From Rikenellaceae bacterium (GTDB taxonomy: Bacteria; Bacteroidota; Bacteroidia; Bacteroidales; Rikenellaceae), in the NCBI GenBank assembly GCA_015059965.1, contig SUZM01000003.1, positions 34,764 to 98,763 on the forward strand: a DNA stretch of 64,000 nt, in the 5' to 3' direction. The translations under genes were made by a program, and so were the position numbers. This document shows positions 1-8,603 of the stretch, piece by piece. The notes below the pieces were generated by a model. It saw only the letters and a program-made list of their open reading frames with translations. It had not been told where the DNA came from and made no database searches. Every line of letters begins with the position of its first letter. The first letter of the stretch is position 1.

Positions 1-317
1 AATCCCTCCAAACCTCCCTTTGAAAAGGGAGGCTTTTTCGTGCGAATATGTTTGGCTGTGAAAGCGTTTAAAATCAGAGATTTTGCGCACAAAAAAGAAT
101 ATCGACAATCCCTCCAAACCTCCCTTTGAAAAGGGAGGCTTTTTCGTGCGAATATGTTTGGCTGTGAAAGCGTTTAAAATCAGAGATTTTGCGCACAAAA
201 AAGAATATCGACAATCCCTCCAAACCTCCCTTTTCAAAGGGAGGCTTTTTTGTGCGAATATGTTTGGCTGTGAAAGCGTTTAAAATCGGAGTTTTGTGCA
301 CAAAAAAGAATATCGAC
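1..317. repeat. Three tandem ~106-bp hairpin repeat units
   Basis: Three head-to-tail units start at 1, 107 and 213 (106, 106 and 105 bp); the array may begin before the window. Each unit has a tight hairpin with arms cctccctt/aagggagg followed by a T-run, and then a wider inverted repeat, tttttcgtgcg paired with cgcacaaaaaa, enclosing about 40 bp. The units are nearly identical, but the small hairpin of unit 3 is the reverse complement of the one in units 1 and 2. No gene is credible here. Confidence 0.9.
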
Positions 318-353
318 AATCCCTCTTCAATTCAAAATGCGCAATTTTTGGGG

Positions 354-435
354 CTTACGCATCGGAATATCCGAAGACAATATTTCCCGGAACAAGAAAA
401 TATTTGCTCATTCCTTATTGCTCATTGCTCATTGT
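354..435. repeat. Core-plus-arm repeat upstream of the Sua5-like gene
   Basis: The core, cttacgcatcggaatatcc and onward to about 404, matches the cores near 26373 and 40914. It is followed by a right arm of short tandem units (ttgctcattccttattgctc and onward) that runs into the promoter of the next gene. The left arm is not complementary in this copy. Confidence 0.6.
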
Positions 436-439
436 TTTG

Positions 440-447
440 TATCTTTG
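440..447 (+). promoter_or_regulatory. Bacteroidota -7 box TATCTTTG, probably leaderless
   Basis: TATCTTTG matches the TAnnTTTG consensus and ends 5 nt before the ATG at 453. Transcription would start at or next to the start codon, implying a leaderless mRNA. Confidence 0.6.
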
Positions 448-452
448 TCGTT

Positions 453-1061
453 ATGATGATTAAGATTTACGAGAAGAATCCTTCGGAAAAGGCTCTGGAT
501 CAAGTGGTTGAGGCCTTGGAGCGGGGTGGGGTGGTGATCTATCCCACCGACTCGGTCTATGCCTTTGGCTGCTCGTTGCAGGCCCCGAAGGCTATTGAGA
601 CCATGCGCCGTCTGAAGGGCAAGGTGGCCGAGGAGTTTGCGGTTCTCTTTGAGAATCTCTCGCAGGTGGCCGACTACTGTCGGGTGGACAACGAGACCTT
701 CAAACTTTTGAAGCGTACCCTGCCGGGTCCTTACGTCTTCCTGCTCAACGCCTCGTCGCGCATGCCCGACAAGGCCCTCTCGAAGCGCAAGACCATCGGG
801 GTGCGCATCCCCGACAACGCCATAGCCCGCGCTTTGGTTGAGCGCCTGGGTTGCCCGATGCTCACCACCTCGGTCGATGTGGTCGAGGGTGAGGAGGAGT
901 TTGCCACCGACCCCGAGTTGATGGAGGAGCGCTTTGGCAACGAGGTTGCATTGGTCGTGGATGGCGGTTATGGTTCGACCGAGCAGACGACGGTCGTTGA
1001 TTTGACTGACGGCGAGCCCGAGCTGATTCGCGAAGGGCTTGGCGATATATCGATTTTGTAA
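453..1061 (+). CDS. L-threonylcarbamoyladenylate synthase-like protein (Sua5/YciO/YrdC family)
   Basis: A protein of 202 aa with the YrdC fold. Visible hallmarks are the N-terminal IYPTDSVYAFGC segment (about residues 29-40), RRLKGK, and the SKRKTIGVRIPDN stretch that normally contacts nucleotide. YrdC/Sua5 proteins make threonylcarbamoyl-AMP for the tRNA t6A modification; the length and sequence look closer to the YciO branch, whose role is less certain. An in-frame start at 189 would run through the repeat array, so I chose the ATG at 453 just after a TATCTTTG box (456 is also possible). It leads a four-gene operon; DUF4199 starts 21 nt after the stop. Confidence 0.88.
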   Translation: MMIKIYEKNPSEKALDQVVEALERGGVVIYPTDSVYAFGCSLQAPKAIETMRRLKGKVAEEFAVLFENLSQVADYCRVDNETFKLLKRTLPGPYVFLLNASSRMPDKALSKRKTIGVRIPDNAIARALVERLGCPMLTTSVDVVEGEEEFATDPELMEERFGNEVALVVDGGYGSTEQTTVVDLTDGEPELIREGLGDISIL

Positions 1062-1082
1062 ACATAAAAAAGAAAATTTAGG

Positions 1083-1628
1083 ATGAAAAAACAGACTTTT
1101 TGGAGTGAGGTAAGCCGCTACGGAGCCATCATTGGAGCCCTGGAGGTTTTGTTTCTGCTCCTCGGAGCCCTCTTCTACGGCAAGACGGGCCTTACGATGA
1201 TCTTTTCGGTGCTGCATGTGGCAATCTTCGTCACGCTGCTCTACCTCTTCACCAAGCGCCGTTCGGTCTTGTATGGCGGCGAGGGCTACTCTTTTGGTGA
1301 CGGCCTGAAGTTTATCTTCTTCCTCTCGCTCCTGGCGGGTGTGTTGGCCGGGGCCTACGACATCGTTGCCCGCAACTGGCTCTTCCCGGGCCTCTACCGC
1401 GAGATGGCTGACACGATGATGGCCGCCATGGCCCAGGCAAAACTCTCGACCAAGCAGCTCACGGAGGTGAAGGAGAGCTTCGATAAGACCCTCTTTTCGC
1501 CCCTCTATGTTGTGGGAAGCGATGTGCTGGGGCTGGCCCTGCGCGGTCTCTTCTTTGGTCTCTTCATTGCCGCCTTCACGCGTCGCGAGGCCAATATCTT
1601 TGCCGAAAAGTCGGAGGAGAAGGAGTAG
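1083..1628 (+). CDS. DUF4199 domain-containing membrane protein
   Basis: A protein of 181 aa with four hydrophobic segments (about residues 12-32, 37-56, 75-95 and 142-165), typical of the Bacteroidota DUF4199 family. The third to fourth segment interval carries a charged loop with MMAAMAQAKLSTKQ. It lies in the inner membrane and its function is unknown. It sits directly before a GT2 glycosyltransferase (3 nt apart), an arrangement that suggests a helper role in envelope glycolipid synthesis; that is inference from position only. Confidence 0.85.
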   Translation: MKKQTFWSEVSRYGAIIGALEVLFLLLGALFYGKTGLTMIFSVLHVAIFVTLLYLFTKRRSVLYGGEGYSFGDGLKFIFFLSLLAGVLAGAYDIVARNWLFPGLYREMADTMMAAMAQAKLSTKQLTEVKESFDKTLFSPLYVVGSDVLGLALRGLFFGLFIAAFTRREANIFAEKSEEKE

Positions 1629-1631
1629 ATC

Positions 1632-2597
1632 ATGAGCGAAAAGTTGGATATCACGGTTGTCGTACCCCTCTATAACGAGGAGGAGTCGCTGCCCGAGCTG
1701 ATGGCCTGGATTGACCGGGTCTGCACGGCCGAAAAGCTCTCCTACGAGGTGGTGATGGTGGACGACGGCTCGAACGATGGCTCCTGGCGTGTGATCGAGG
1801 AGCTCAAGGAGCGCTATCCGGTCCTCCGAGCCCTCCGCTTTGCCCGCAACTACGGCAAGTCGGGAGCCCTCTACTGCGGCTTTGCCGCGGCGCGTGGCGA
1901 GGTGGTCATCACCATGGATGCCGATCTGCAGGATTCGCCCGACGAGATCCCCGCCCTGCGCCGCATGATCCTTGAGGAGGGCTACGACCTCGTCTCGGGC
2001 TGGAAGAAGAGGCGCTACGACCCCATCGGCAAGCGCTGGCCCAGTAAGTTCTTCAACTTCACGGCCCGCCTGGTCTCGGGAATCAAACTCCACGACTTCA
2101 ACTGCGGCCTGAAGGCCTACCGTCTGCGGGTCGTGAAGGCTGTCGAGGTCTTTGGCGAGATGCACCGCTACATCCCTGTGCTGGCCCGGCAGGCGGGCTT
2201 CAAACGCATAGGCGAGAAGGTGGTCGAGCACCGCGCCCGCAAGTACGGCTACTCGAAATTCGGTATCGAACGTATGGTCAAGGGTTACCTCGACCTCATT
2301 ACCGTCACCTTCCTCTCGCGCTTCGGACGCTCGCCCATGTACTTCTTTGGCGGCCTCGGAACCCTCATGTTCCTGCTCGGAGGCGGCACCACGATCTGGG
2401 TCATCGCCGAGAAACTCTACAAACAATTTCACGCCCTGCCTCTGCGCCCGGTGACCGATCAGCCGCTCTTCTACCTGGCCATTCTGGCCGTGGTGCTGGG
2501 TGTGCAGCTCTTCCTCGCGGGATTCCTCGGCGAGCTCATCAACCGCGGCTCGAGTGAACGAAACAACTATCTGATTGACAAACGAATAGACGACTAA
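1632..2597 (+). CDS. GT2 family glycosyltransferase, DPM1/GtrB-like
   Basis: A protein of 321 aa. The GT-A nucleotide-sugar domain (about 5-225) shows VVVPLYNEEESLPEL, the VDDGSNDGS motif and the metal-binding DADLQDSPDEIP. Two C-terminal transmembrane helices (about 238-262 and 272-300) anchor it as in GtrB and dolichyl/polyprenyl-phosphate sugar synthases. The likely reaction is transfer of a sugar from UDP or GDP to undecaprenyl phosphate at the inner membrane. Donor and acceptor cannot be read from sequence. It is co-transcribed with DUF4199 upstream and DUF4293 7 nt downstream. Confidence 0.9.
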   Translation: MSEKLDITVVVPLYNEEESLPELMAWIDRVCTAEKLSYEVVMVDDGSNDGSWRVIEELKERYPVLRALRFARNYGKSGALYCGFAAARGEVVITMDADLQDSPDEIPALRRMILEEGYDLVSGWKKRRYDPIGKRWPSKFFNFTARLVSGIKLHDFNCGLKAYRLRVVKAVEVFGEMHRYIPVLARQAGFKRIGEKVVEHRARKYGYSKFGIERMVKGYLDLITVTFLSRFGRSPMYFFGGLGTLMFLLGGGTTIWVIAEKLYKQFHALPLRPVTDQPLFYLAILAVVLGVQLFLAGFLGELINRGSSERNNYLIDKRIDD

Positions 2598-2604
2598 TAA
2601 AACT

Positions 2605-3054
2605 ATGTTGCAACGTATCCAAACGCTCCACCTGCTGGTGGTATCCGCCCTCTCGGGGGTGATGTTTTTTCTGCCTCTGATGTGGTTCGCCAATGAGGGG
2701 GATCAGGTCTATATGACGGCTCTGAAACTCCTGGTGGCCGACGTGGCCATCGGCTCCACCCCCATCTACCTCCCGATCCTGATCGGAGCAGCCACGCTCC
2801 TTCCGCTGGTGACCCTCTTCCTCTTCAAGCGCCGCATGCTCCAGATCCGCCTCTGCGCCGTTGAGGCAGTCCTGCTGGTCGGCATTCTGGCCATGGAGGC
2901 GATGCTCTACTTTGGTCCCCAGAACAGCCTCGATGCCGGAGCCTTGCAGCCCGCCTCCTTTGCTCCCGTGGCCGCCCTCTTATTTCTTTGGCTCGCGGCC
3001 CGCGCCATCTTCCGGGATGAGCTTTTGGTGCGATCGCTGGATCGTATCCGATAA
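2605..3054 (+). CDS. DUF4293 domain-containing membrane protein
   Basis: A protein of 149 aa beginning MLQRIQTLHLL, the usual start of DUF4293 proteins, with four hydrophobic segments. The family is restricted largely to Bacteroidota and has no assigned function. It is the last gene of the operon that starts at 453; its stop codon is followed after a few bases by a 125-bp palindromic repeat which may end the transcript. Confidence 0.85.
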   Translation: MLQRIQTLHLLVVSALSGVMFFLPLMWFANEGDQVYMTALKLLVADVAIGSTPIYLPILIGAATLLPLVTLFLFKRRMLQIRLCAVEAVLLVGILAMEAMLYFGPQNSLDAGALQPASFAPVAALLFLWLAARAIFRDELLVRSLDRIR

Positions 3055-3179
3055 TTTTTGATTTTATAGGGCATCTTTTGCCCATCCCAAACAAAACCCG
3101 AACGGGACGTACGTCAAGTACTACCCGTCCGGGTTTCTTATTGCGATGCACAAAATCTGCTCCTCTAAAATACAAAAAT
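3055..3179 (+). repeat. Palindromic stop-codon repeat, copy A
   Basis: The ends form an imperfect inverted repeat (tttttgattttatagg against cctctaaaatacaaaaa). The centre at 3094-3136 is a hairpin with left arm aaacccgaacgggacgtac and right arm gtactacccgtccgggttt. It starts immediately after the DUF4293 stop codon. Related copies lie at 3183, 13818, 31532 and 58377. Confidence 0.85.
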
Positions 3180-3182
3180 TCA

Positions 3183-3320
3183 TTTCCGATCTTATAGGGC
3201 ACATTTGTCCTTGCCGTCGGTCGGCTCGAATGGGCAACGCGCCGTAAAATCAAAAATATGTGGTGCTGATGAAAGTTAAAAGTGGCGTTACGCCACCCCA
3301 TCCGGCCCAATCTTCTCTTG
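3183..3320 (+). repeat. Stop-codon repeat copy B, with a second repeat in its loop
   Basis: The left end (ttccgatcttatagggcaca) and the hairpin arms (ctcgaatggg and cccatccggc) match the family. The loop is filled at about 3228-3293 by a different repeat (aacgcgccgtaaaatcaaaa and onward to gttacgccacc) that recurs in tandem near 31750-31991. It is either a nested insertion or the product of recombination between copies. Confidence 0.75.
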
Positions 3321-3348
3321 TCTATTTCGTAAAAAATGCCTATCTTTG
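3317..3348 (+). promoter_or_regulatory. Promoter for the OB/BACON lipoprotein gene
   Basis: CTTG at 3317-3320 and TATCTTTG at 3341-3348 are separated by 20 bp, a good match to the Bacteroidota -33/-7 arrangement. It would give a leader of about 295 nt before the ATG at 3651. Confidence 0.65.
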
Positions 3349-3354
3349 TGGTTC

Positions 3355-3650
3355 ATAGCCCCATTGTTTATGCCGCTGATTGGCTGTTTGTGGGGTAAGT
3401 TGTTGCAAGCCAAAGTGTTGGCTTTGGCCTTTACGCGCGGGCGCTTGCGGACGTATGGCGCGTGCACGTTGCGGGCAGGTGAACCCGCGTGATGAAAAAG
3501 AGCGAAAAAAAGACAAAAATGCCCCGGTTTGGCAATGAACTGAGATGAAAAAAGACCGGGGAGGGATAAAAAAAACGATAGACAGGGTAGAATAAAATGA
3601 GAATTAATTTAACAACAAACAATTATTATTAACCAATTAAACAAAAAGCT
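3355..3650 (+). promoter_or_regulatory. Long structured 5' leader, or a separate small RNA
   Basis: Between the promoter and the start codon are stable hairpins: gccaaag/ctttggc at 3409-3428, acgcgc/gcgcgt at 3433-3463 and gcggg/cccgc at 3471-3488. An A/T-rich stretch leads into the ribosome entry region. No known riboswitch motif was recognised. It may control translation of the surface lipoprotein or be an independent RNA. Confidence 0.4.
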
Positions 3651-6600
3651 ATGAGCAAAAACAATCTTTTCAAGTCGATGTTCGCGCTGCTGTTTGCATT
3701 TGCCGCTGTGGCATTTGTGGGCTGTAAGGAGGACATCGAGGATGTGCAGGCTCCCGAGTTGACGGTGGCTCCGGCCGTCCTCAATTTCGATGAGCTTGGC
3801 GGTTCAGAGACCGTGCAGTTGACGGCCAACTGCGACTGGTCGATCGCTGAGACTCCGAGCTGGGTGGATATCCAGCCGATGAGCGGTTCGGGTAACACCA
3901 CGCTGACGGTGACGACCTACCCGAAGAACGAGAACCAGAAGCTGGTGGTCTACTTCACGCTCTACCACCCCGAGTACGGCATGTGGGGCAAATCGAAGAA
4001 CACGCTGACCATCAACCAGACCTATGGCGGCGAGCCCATCGTGGAGGATGTCTTCTACTCGAACGACTTCGACAAGGAGGCTGCCACGAAGACCTACGGT
4101 TCGGGTTCGTCGTCGTGGCCTTATCTGGATCAGTTTGATGGCTGGCAGAACCAGACCGGTACGGGTGTGGAGAACGTGAGCTACTCCTACATGGGCATGT
4201 CGGCTCGTAACAACTCGAACTCGGACGGCAGCTATTCGGACTACCCCGGTTCGGGTGTGAACAACATGTTCTTTGGTTCGGGTGCCTACCTGCAGATCGA
4301 GAACATCGCCATCACCTCGACCAACGTAAACCTGACGTTTGGTGGTGAGAAGTACCTCAATGGTTCGGATAACCTCTTCATGCCCGAGGAGTTCCTGATC
4401 ACCCTCTCGGCCGATGGCGAGAACTGGTCGGCTCCGATCGAGTACACGGCTCCTGCCGGTCAGGGTCGTTGGAACGTGGGTTCGGCAGACTTTACTCTTC
4501 CCGAGGGCACCACGACCTTGTGGATCAAGTTCGAGGCTACAGTGGCCAGCGCCTACCGCATCGACGACGTGAAGCTGATGGGTGGCCTGGGTGGTCAGCA
4601 GATCACCTTCGACGGTGGCAGCGTAACGCCTCCTACTCCTCCCTCTGGTGAGATTCCTGAAGGTGCTGTTGAAGCTACAATTCAAGAGTTCCTCGATGCC
4701 GCCGAGGACGATACGATCTATGTATTGACCGGTGAGATCAGCCGTGTGGTAAAGGAGGATTGGGGCAACTTCGATCTGACGGACGAGACCGCTACGGTCT
4801 ACATCTATGGTTTGCTCTCTCCCGAGGGTGAGAAGAAGGTGCAGTTCCAGGCTGCCGGTCTGAAGCAGGGTGACAAGATTACCCTCTACGGTAAGCGCTC
4901 GTCGTACAACGGTGAGGCTCAGATGGCTGATGCCACCTACGTTTCGCACACGAGCGGCGGCGGTGAGCAACCCGGTCCTGGTGGTGATCCCGTTCCCGGT
5001 GAGGGCCCCTACGCTTCGGATTCGCCCTTCGTCTGCACGGCCGACAGCTTCTCGAATCCTGCCGGTCTGGGGGATACGACCATTGATGGCAATGCTGCTA
5101 CGGGCTTCAAGCTCGGTACGGGTAAACTGACCGGCGCATACAGCGCAACGGTCGGTGTGGCAGGTGATAAGTATTTGAACTTCTATGCTGTGGCTTGGAA
5201 GGGCAAGACGGCTACGCTCTATGTGCGCGTGGATGGCACGCCGGTTGGCGAGTTCACGCTGGCAGCCAACGATGGTGCCACGAGCAATCCTCCTTTTAAT
5301 GCCCTCGCACCTGCTGCAACTGACCACTATTCGGTTGAGCTGAAGGGACTGACGGCTTCGTCGAAGATCGAGTTCTCGACTTCGCCTAACTACACTGCCG
5401 AGAGCAACGAGACTTCGGGTCGTGCCATTGTCTTTGGTGTGAAGCTTACCGATGAGGCTGTTGTCCCCGGCGGTGGCGAAGAGCCCACACCCGGTGAGGT
5501 GGAGAAGAGCACGGTTGCTGCCTTCCTGGCAGCTGCTGATACGGCTACTACCTATGAGCTGACGGGTACGATCAGCCGCGTGGTAAATGAGACCTATGGT
5601 AACTTCGACTTGACTGACGAGACGGGTACGGTCTATGTTTACGGTCTGCTGACTCCCGATGGCCAGGCCCAGAAGCAGTGGGCTGCTGCCGGTCTGAAGG
5701 AGGGTGATACGATTACGCTGCAGGGCGTATACTCGGAGTACAATGGTGAGCCCCAGATTAAGAACGCAGTCTATGTTTCGCACACGCCCGGTGAGGGTGG
5801 TGGCAATGAGGAGCCCGATCAGCCCGTAACCCCCGCCGAGGATGAGTACGCTTCGGATTCGAACTTCGTAAGCGATGGCGATCAGTATGCCAACCCCAGC
5901 GGTCTGGGTGATGTAACCGTTAATGGCTCGGCTGTTACGGGCTTTAAGCTCGGTACGGGCAAGAAGACGGGTGTTTTCAGCGCCACGGCCGGTGTTTCGG
6001 GCGACAAGTACCTGAACTTCTACGCCGTGGCTTGGAAGGGCAAGTCGGCTACGCTCTATGTGCGTGTGGATGGCACGCAGGTGGGTTCGTTCACGCTGGC
6101 AGCCAATGACGGTGCCACGGGCAATCCTCCCTTTGTGGCCTTGGCTCCCGCCACGACCGACCACTACTCGGTGAAGCTGACGGGCCTGACGGCATCGTCG
6201 AAGATCGACTTCTCGACCTCGGCCAACTACGCTACGGAGGACAACACCACCTCGGGTCGTGCTATCGTCTTCGGTGTGAAACTCACCGACGAGGCCTTGG
6301 CTCCCGAGCAGGGTGGTGGTCAGACCCCCGAGGAGCCTGAGCAGCCCGAGGAGCCCGAAGAGCCCACTACTCTGGTCAAGGCCACGGTGCAGGAGTTCCT
6401 GAATGCCGCCGAGGATGAGACGATCTATGAGCTGACGGGAGAGATCACGGGTACCTACAATACGACCTATGGCAACTTCTATCTGAAGGATTCGACGGGC
6501 GAGGTGTTGATCTATGGCCTCTTGACCCCCGAAGGCGAGTCTCAGAAGCAGTACACGGCAGCCGGTCTGAAGGATGGTGATATCATCACGCTGCAGACGG

Positions 6601-7166
6601 TTCGCACATCGTACAACGGTACGCCCCAGGGTAAAAACGCCATCTATGTTTCGCACACGCCTGCCCAGGGTGGCGGCAACGAGGAGCCCGAGCAGCCTGT
6701 AACCCCCGCCGAGGGTGAGTACGCTTCGGATTCGTGCTTCGTAAGCGATGGCGATCAGTATGCCAACCCCAGCGGTCTGGGCGAAGTAACCGTTAACGGC
6801 TCGCCTGTTACGGGCTTCAAACTGGGTACGGGTAAGAAGACCGGTCTGTTCACCTCGACCGCTGTCGGCGTAGAGGGAACGAAGACCCTTTCGTTCTATG
6901 CCGTGGCCTGGAAGGGTAAGTCGGCTACGCTCTATGTGCGCGTAGATGGTCAGCAGGTAGGTTCGTTCACGCTGGCCGCCAATGACGGTGCCACGGGCAA
7001 TCCTCCCTTTGTGGCTTTGACTCCCAACGCAAGCGATAAGTATTCGGTAGAGTTGACCGGCCTGACGGCTTCGTCGAAGGTTGAGTTCTCGACCTCTGCC
7101 AACTATGCCGTGGAGGACAACACGACCACGGGTCGCGCCATCGTTTTCGGTGCCAAGTTGAACTAA
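3651..7166 (+). CDS. Giant surface lipoprotein: BACON, choice-of-anchor-like domain, three OB-fold/beta-sandwich pairs
   Basis: A protein of 1171 aa. It has a lipoprotein signal peptide with lipobox AFVGC (Cys25), and the acidic KEDIED after it resembles a Bacteroidota surface-export signal. A BACON domain (about 35-125) and a choice-of-anchor/discoidin-like beta-sandwich (about 135-320) follow. Then come three pairs of an OB-fold-like domain (starting at 340, 617 and 909, each with an EFLxAAxD segment and a GNFDLTD or GNFYLKD segment) and a beta-sandwich starting YASDS (454, 733, 1024). Pairs 2 and 3 are almost identical. Linkers are rich in Pro, Glu and Gly. There is no catalytic motif, so a binding or scaffold role is likely. 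The OB folds and the nuclease genes downstream suggest nucleic-acid or nucleotide ligands, which is inference. Confidence 0.85.
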   Translation: MSKNNLFKSMFALLFAFAAVAFVGCKEDIEDVQAPELTVAPAVLNFDELGGSETVQLTANCDWSIAETPSWVDIQPMSGSGNTTLTVTTYPKNENQKLVVYFTLYHPEYGMWGKSKNTLTINQTYGGEPIVEDVFYSNDFDKEAATKTYGSGSSSWPYLDQFDGWQNQTGTGVENVSYSYMGMSARNNSNSDGSYSDYPGSGVNNMFFGSGAYLQIENIAITSTNVNLTFGGEKYLNGSDNLFMPEEFLITLSADGENWSAPIEYTAPAGQGRWNVGSADFTLPEGTTTLWIKFEATVASAYRIDDVKLMGGLGGQQITFDGGSVTPPTPPSGEIPEGAVEATIQEFLDAAEDDTIYVLTGEISRVVKEDWGNFDLTDETATVYIYGLLSPEGEKKVQFQAAGLKQGDKITLYGKRSSYNGEAQMADATYVSHTSGGGEQPGPGGDPVPGEGPYASDSPFVCTADSFSNPAGLGDTTIDGNAATGFKLGTGKLTGAYSATVGVAGDKYLNFYAVAWKGKTATLYVRVDGTPVGEFTLAANDGATSNPPFNALAPAATDHYSVELKGLTASSKIEFSTSPNYTAESNETSGRAIVFGVKLTDEAVVPGGGEEPTPGEVEKSTVAAFLAAADTATTYELTGTISRVVNETYGNFDLTDETGTVYVYGLLTPDGQAQKQWAAAGLKEGDTITLQGVYSEYNGEPQIKNAVYVSHTPGEGGGNEEPDQPVTPAEDEYASDSNFVSDGDQYANPSGLGDVTVNGSAVTGFKLGTGKKTGVFSATAGVSGDKYLNFYAVAWKGKSATLYVRVDGTQVGSFTLAANDGATGNPPFVALAPATTDHYSVKLTGLTASSKIDFSTSANYATEDNTTSGRAIVFGVKLTDEALAPEQGGGQTPEEPEQPEEPEEPTTLVKATVQEFLNAAEDETIYELTGEITGTYNTTYGNFYLKDSTGEVLIYGLLTPEGESQKQYTAAGLKDGDIITLQTVRTSYNGTPQGKNAIYVSHTPAQGGGNEEPEQPVTPAEGEYASDSCFVSDGDQYANPSGLGEVTVNGSPVTGFKLGTGKKTGLFTSTAVGVEGTKTLSFYAVAWKGKSATLYVRVDGQQVGSFTLAANDGATGNPPFVALTPNASDKYSVELTGLTASSKVEFSTSANYAVEDNTTTGRAIVFGAKLN

Positions 7167-7179
7167 TCTTTGATTTTTC

Positions 7180-7221
7180 AACGGCTCCCGATGGGGGAGT
7201 GCCTGTCGGGAGCCGTTTTTT
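7180..7221 (+). terminator. Rho-independent terminator
   Basis: A 12-bp perfect stem, aacggctcccga with tcgggagccgtt, is followed by TTTTTT just after the giant lipoprotein gene. It separates that gene from the nuclease operon. Confidence 0.9.
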
Positions 7222-7355
7222 AATTTGGAATGTGGGGCTGTCGATTGTCGATGATGATTGTCGGATGACTGATGACGAATGAAATACGCTGATCGCAGAC
7301 CGCAGACCACGATGGATACAAAACCTTTTTTTGTTGCTTTTAAACTCGTTGCAAT

Positions 7356-8594
7356 ATGTTGATTTTGCAATCTCTCGGTTCCCGAATTGTTGAAAATATC
7401 CTGGCGATTGCCTTGGTGCTGCTCTCCATGGGCGGTTGTACCTCCGAGGATGGGCCCTCGGCTGAGGAGCCTGCAAAGGCCGAAGCCATGTTCCGCCTGA
7501 CGGGAACCACTACGGCGACGGTGGCCGGTTACGCCTCCGAGCCGCTGATCGACCTGCGGGCTCCGCAGGGAACCACCTACACGCTCTCGGTGCTTGAAGG
7601 CGAGGCGTGGTGCCACACCTCACCCGATGGGGAGGCAAATACCGTAAGTGGCCGTATGGTCTCAACCATGCAGTCGGCAAAGATCTATCTTCTGTCAAAC
7701 TACACCTCGGCCTCGCGCACGGCGACGCTCGAGCTGAAGTACAGTATAGGCGTCAGCGTCCGCCTTACTTTGACGCAGGGCATCTACGAAAAACCCGCCG
7801 TATATGGTCAGGAGTGGCCCGAGTTGCCCGACTACACCGATAACGACCAGACCATCACGGTGACCCACTTTGCGCCCCTCTCGGCCTCGAAGACGGCACG
7901 CAACTTCACCGTGTGTTTCAATAAGGAGAAGGGCTATGCCGATTGGGTGGCCTATCCGATCCACAAGTGCTACATGAACGGCAGCTACAACCGTACCGAC
8001 GACTGGGCCTACGACCCCAAGATCCCCGTGGAGGTTCAGCCCAACCTGATGATGGGCTCCTATCGCGGTTCGTGGGTGCGCGGCCACCAGACCATGTCCT
8101 ACCACCGCTATGTGAACTATTCGGACGAGCTGAACGCCCAGACCTTCTACTCCTCGAACATCATGCCCCAGGATTATGCCTTCAACGGCGGGATGTGGAA
8201 CGACCTGGAGAATGTCTGCACGAACAAAGGCCGCACCTCGGGTGCCGACACGCTCTACTGTGTGACGGGAACCTACGGGGTGAAGGGTACGACCTCCGAC
8301 AAGGCCGGTAAAGAGGTTGCCGTACCCGAGTACTGCTTCAAGGTCCTCTTGAAGGCCCGCTCGGCAAGCAACAAGACCCCCATTTCGGAGATCACCGACC
8401 CCAAGGCCCTGATGGCTATCGGCTACATGGCCCTCAACGCCTCGACCAGCAATTCGGGCAAGCTCTCCGACTACACGATGTCGGTGGCCGAAGTGGAGCA
8501 GATAACCGGCTACCGCTTCTTCCCGATGCTCGACGAATCGGTGGCTGCGGAGGTTAAAGCCCAACATAAACCCTCGGATTGGAATATCAACTAA
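7356..8594 (+). CDS. DNA/RNA non-specific endonuclease lipoprotein (beta-beta-alpha-Me fold)
   Basis: A protein of 412 aa. The lipobox LSMGGC gives a lipid-modified Cys28. Residues about 45-140 form a BACON-like beta domain. The C-terminal nuclease domain shows VRGHQTM, with the general-base His244, and SSNIMPQDYAFNGGMWNDLE, with the metal-ligand Asn277, as in NucA/EndoG enzymes. The usual DRGH is VRGH here, an odd substitution. The enzyme should cut extracellular DNA and RNA at the cell surface. An EEP phosphoesterase follows 9 nt later, then a TonB-dependent receptor, fitting an uptake pathway. Confidence 0.85.
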   Translation: MLILQSLGSRIVENILAIALVLLSMGGCTSEDGPSAEEPAKAEAMFRLTGTTTATVAGYASEPLIDLRAPQGTTYTLSVLEGEAWCHTSPDGEANTVSGRMVSTMQSAKIYLLSNYTSASRTATLELKYSIGVSVRLTLTQGIYEKPAVYGQEWPELPDYTDNDQTITVTHFAPLSASKTARNFTVCFNKEKGYADWVAYPIHKCYMNGSYNRTDDWAYDPKIPVEVQPNLMMGSYRGSWVRGHQTMSYHRYVNYSDELNAQTFYSSNIMPQDYAFNGGMWNDLENVCTNKGRTSGADTLYCVTGTYGVKGTTSDKAGKEVAVPEYCFKVLLKARSASNKTPISEITDPKALMAIGYMALNASTSNSGKLSDYTMSVAEVEQITGYRFFPMLDESVAAEVKAQHKPSDWNIN

Positions 8595-8603
8595 CATCAC
8601 AAT

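Noticed and set aside
189..452. Extended N-terminus for the Sua5-like gene
   Set aside because: The extra 88 codons lie in tandem repeats and before the promoter box; homology begins at 453.
429..2693. 754-codon minus-strand frame opposite the first operon
   Set aside because: Its protein is low-complexity His/Glu/Arg-rich sequence mirroring codon bias, and the plus-strand genes there are clear family members.
3804..7616. 1270-codon open frame on the minus strand opposite the giant lipoprotein gene
   Set aside because: It is a shadow of a G/C-rich repetitive gene: composition is Arg/Gly/Leu-rich without a fold signature, and it would run through a strong terminator.
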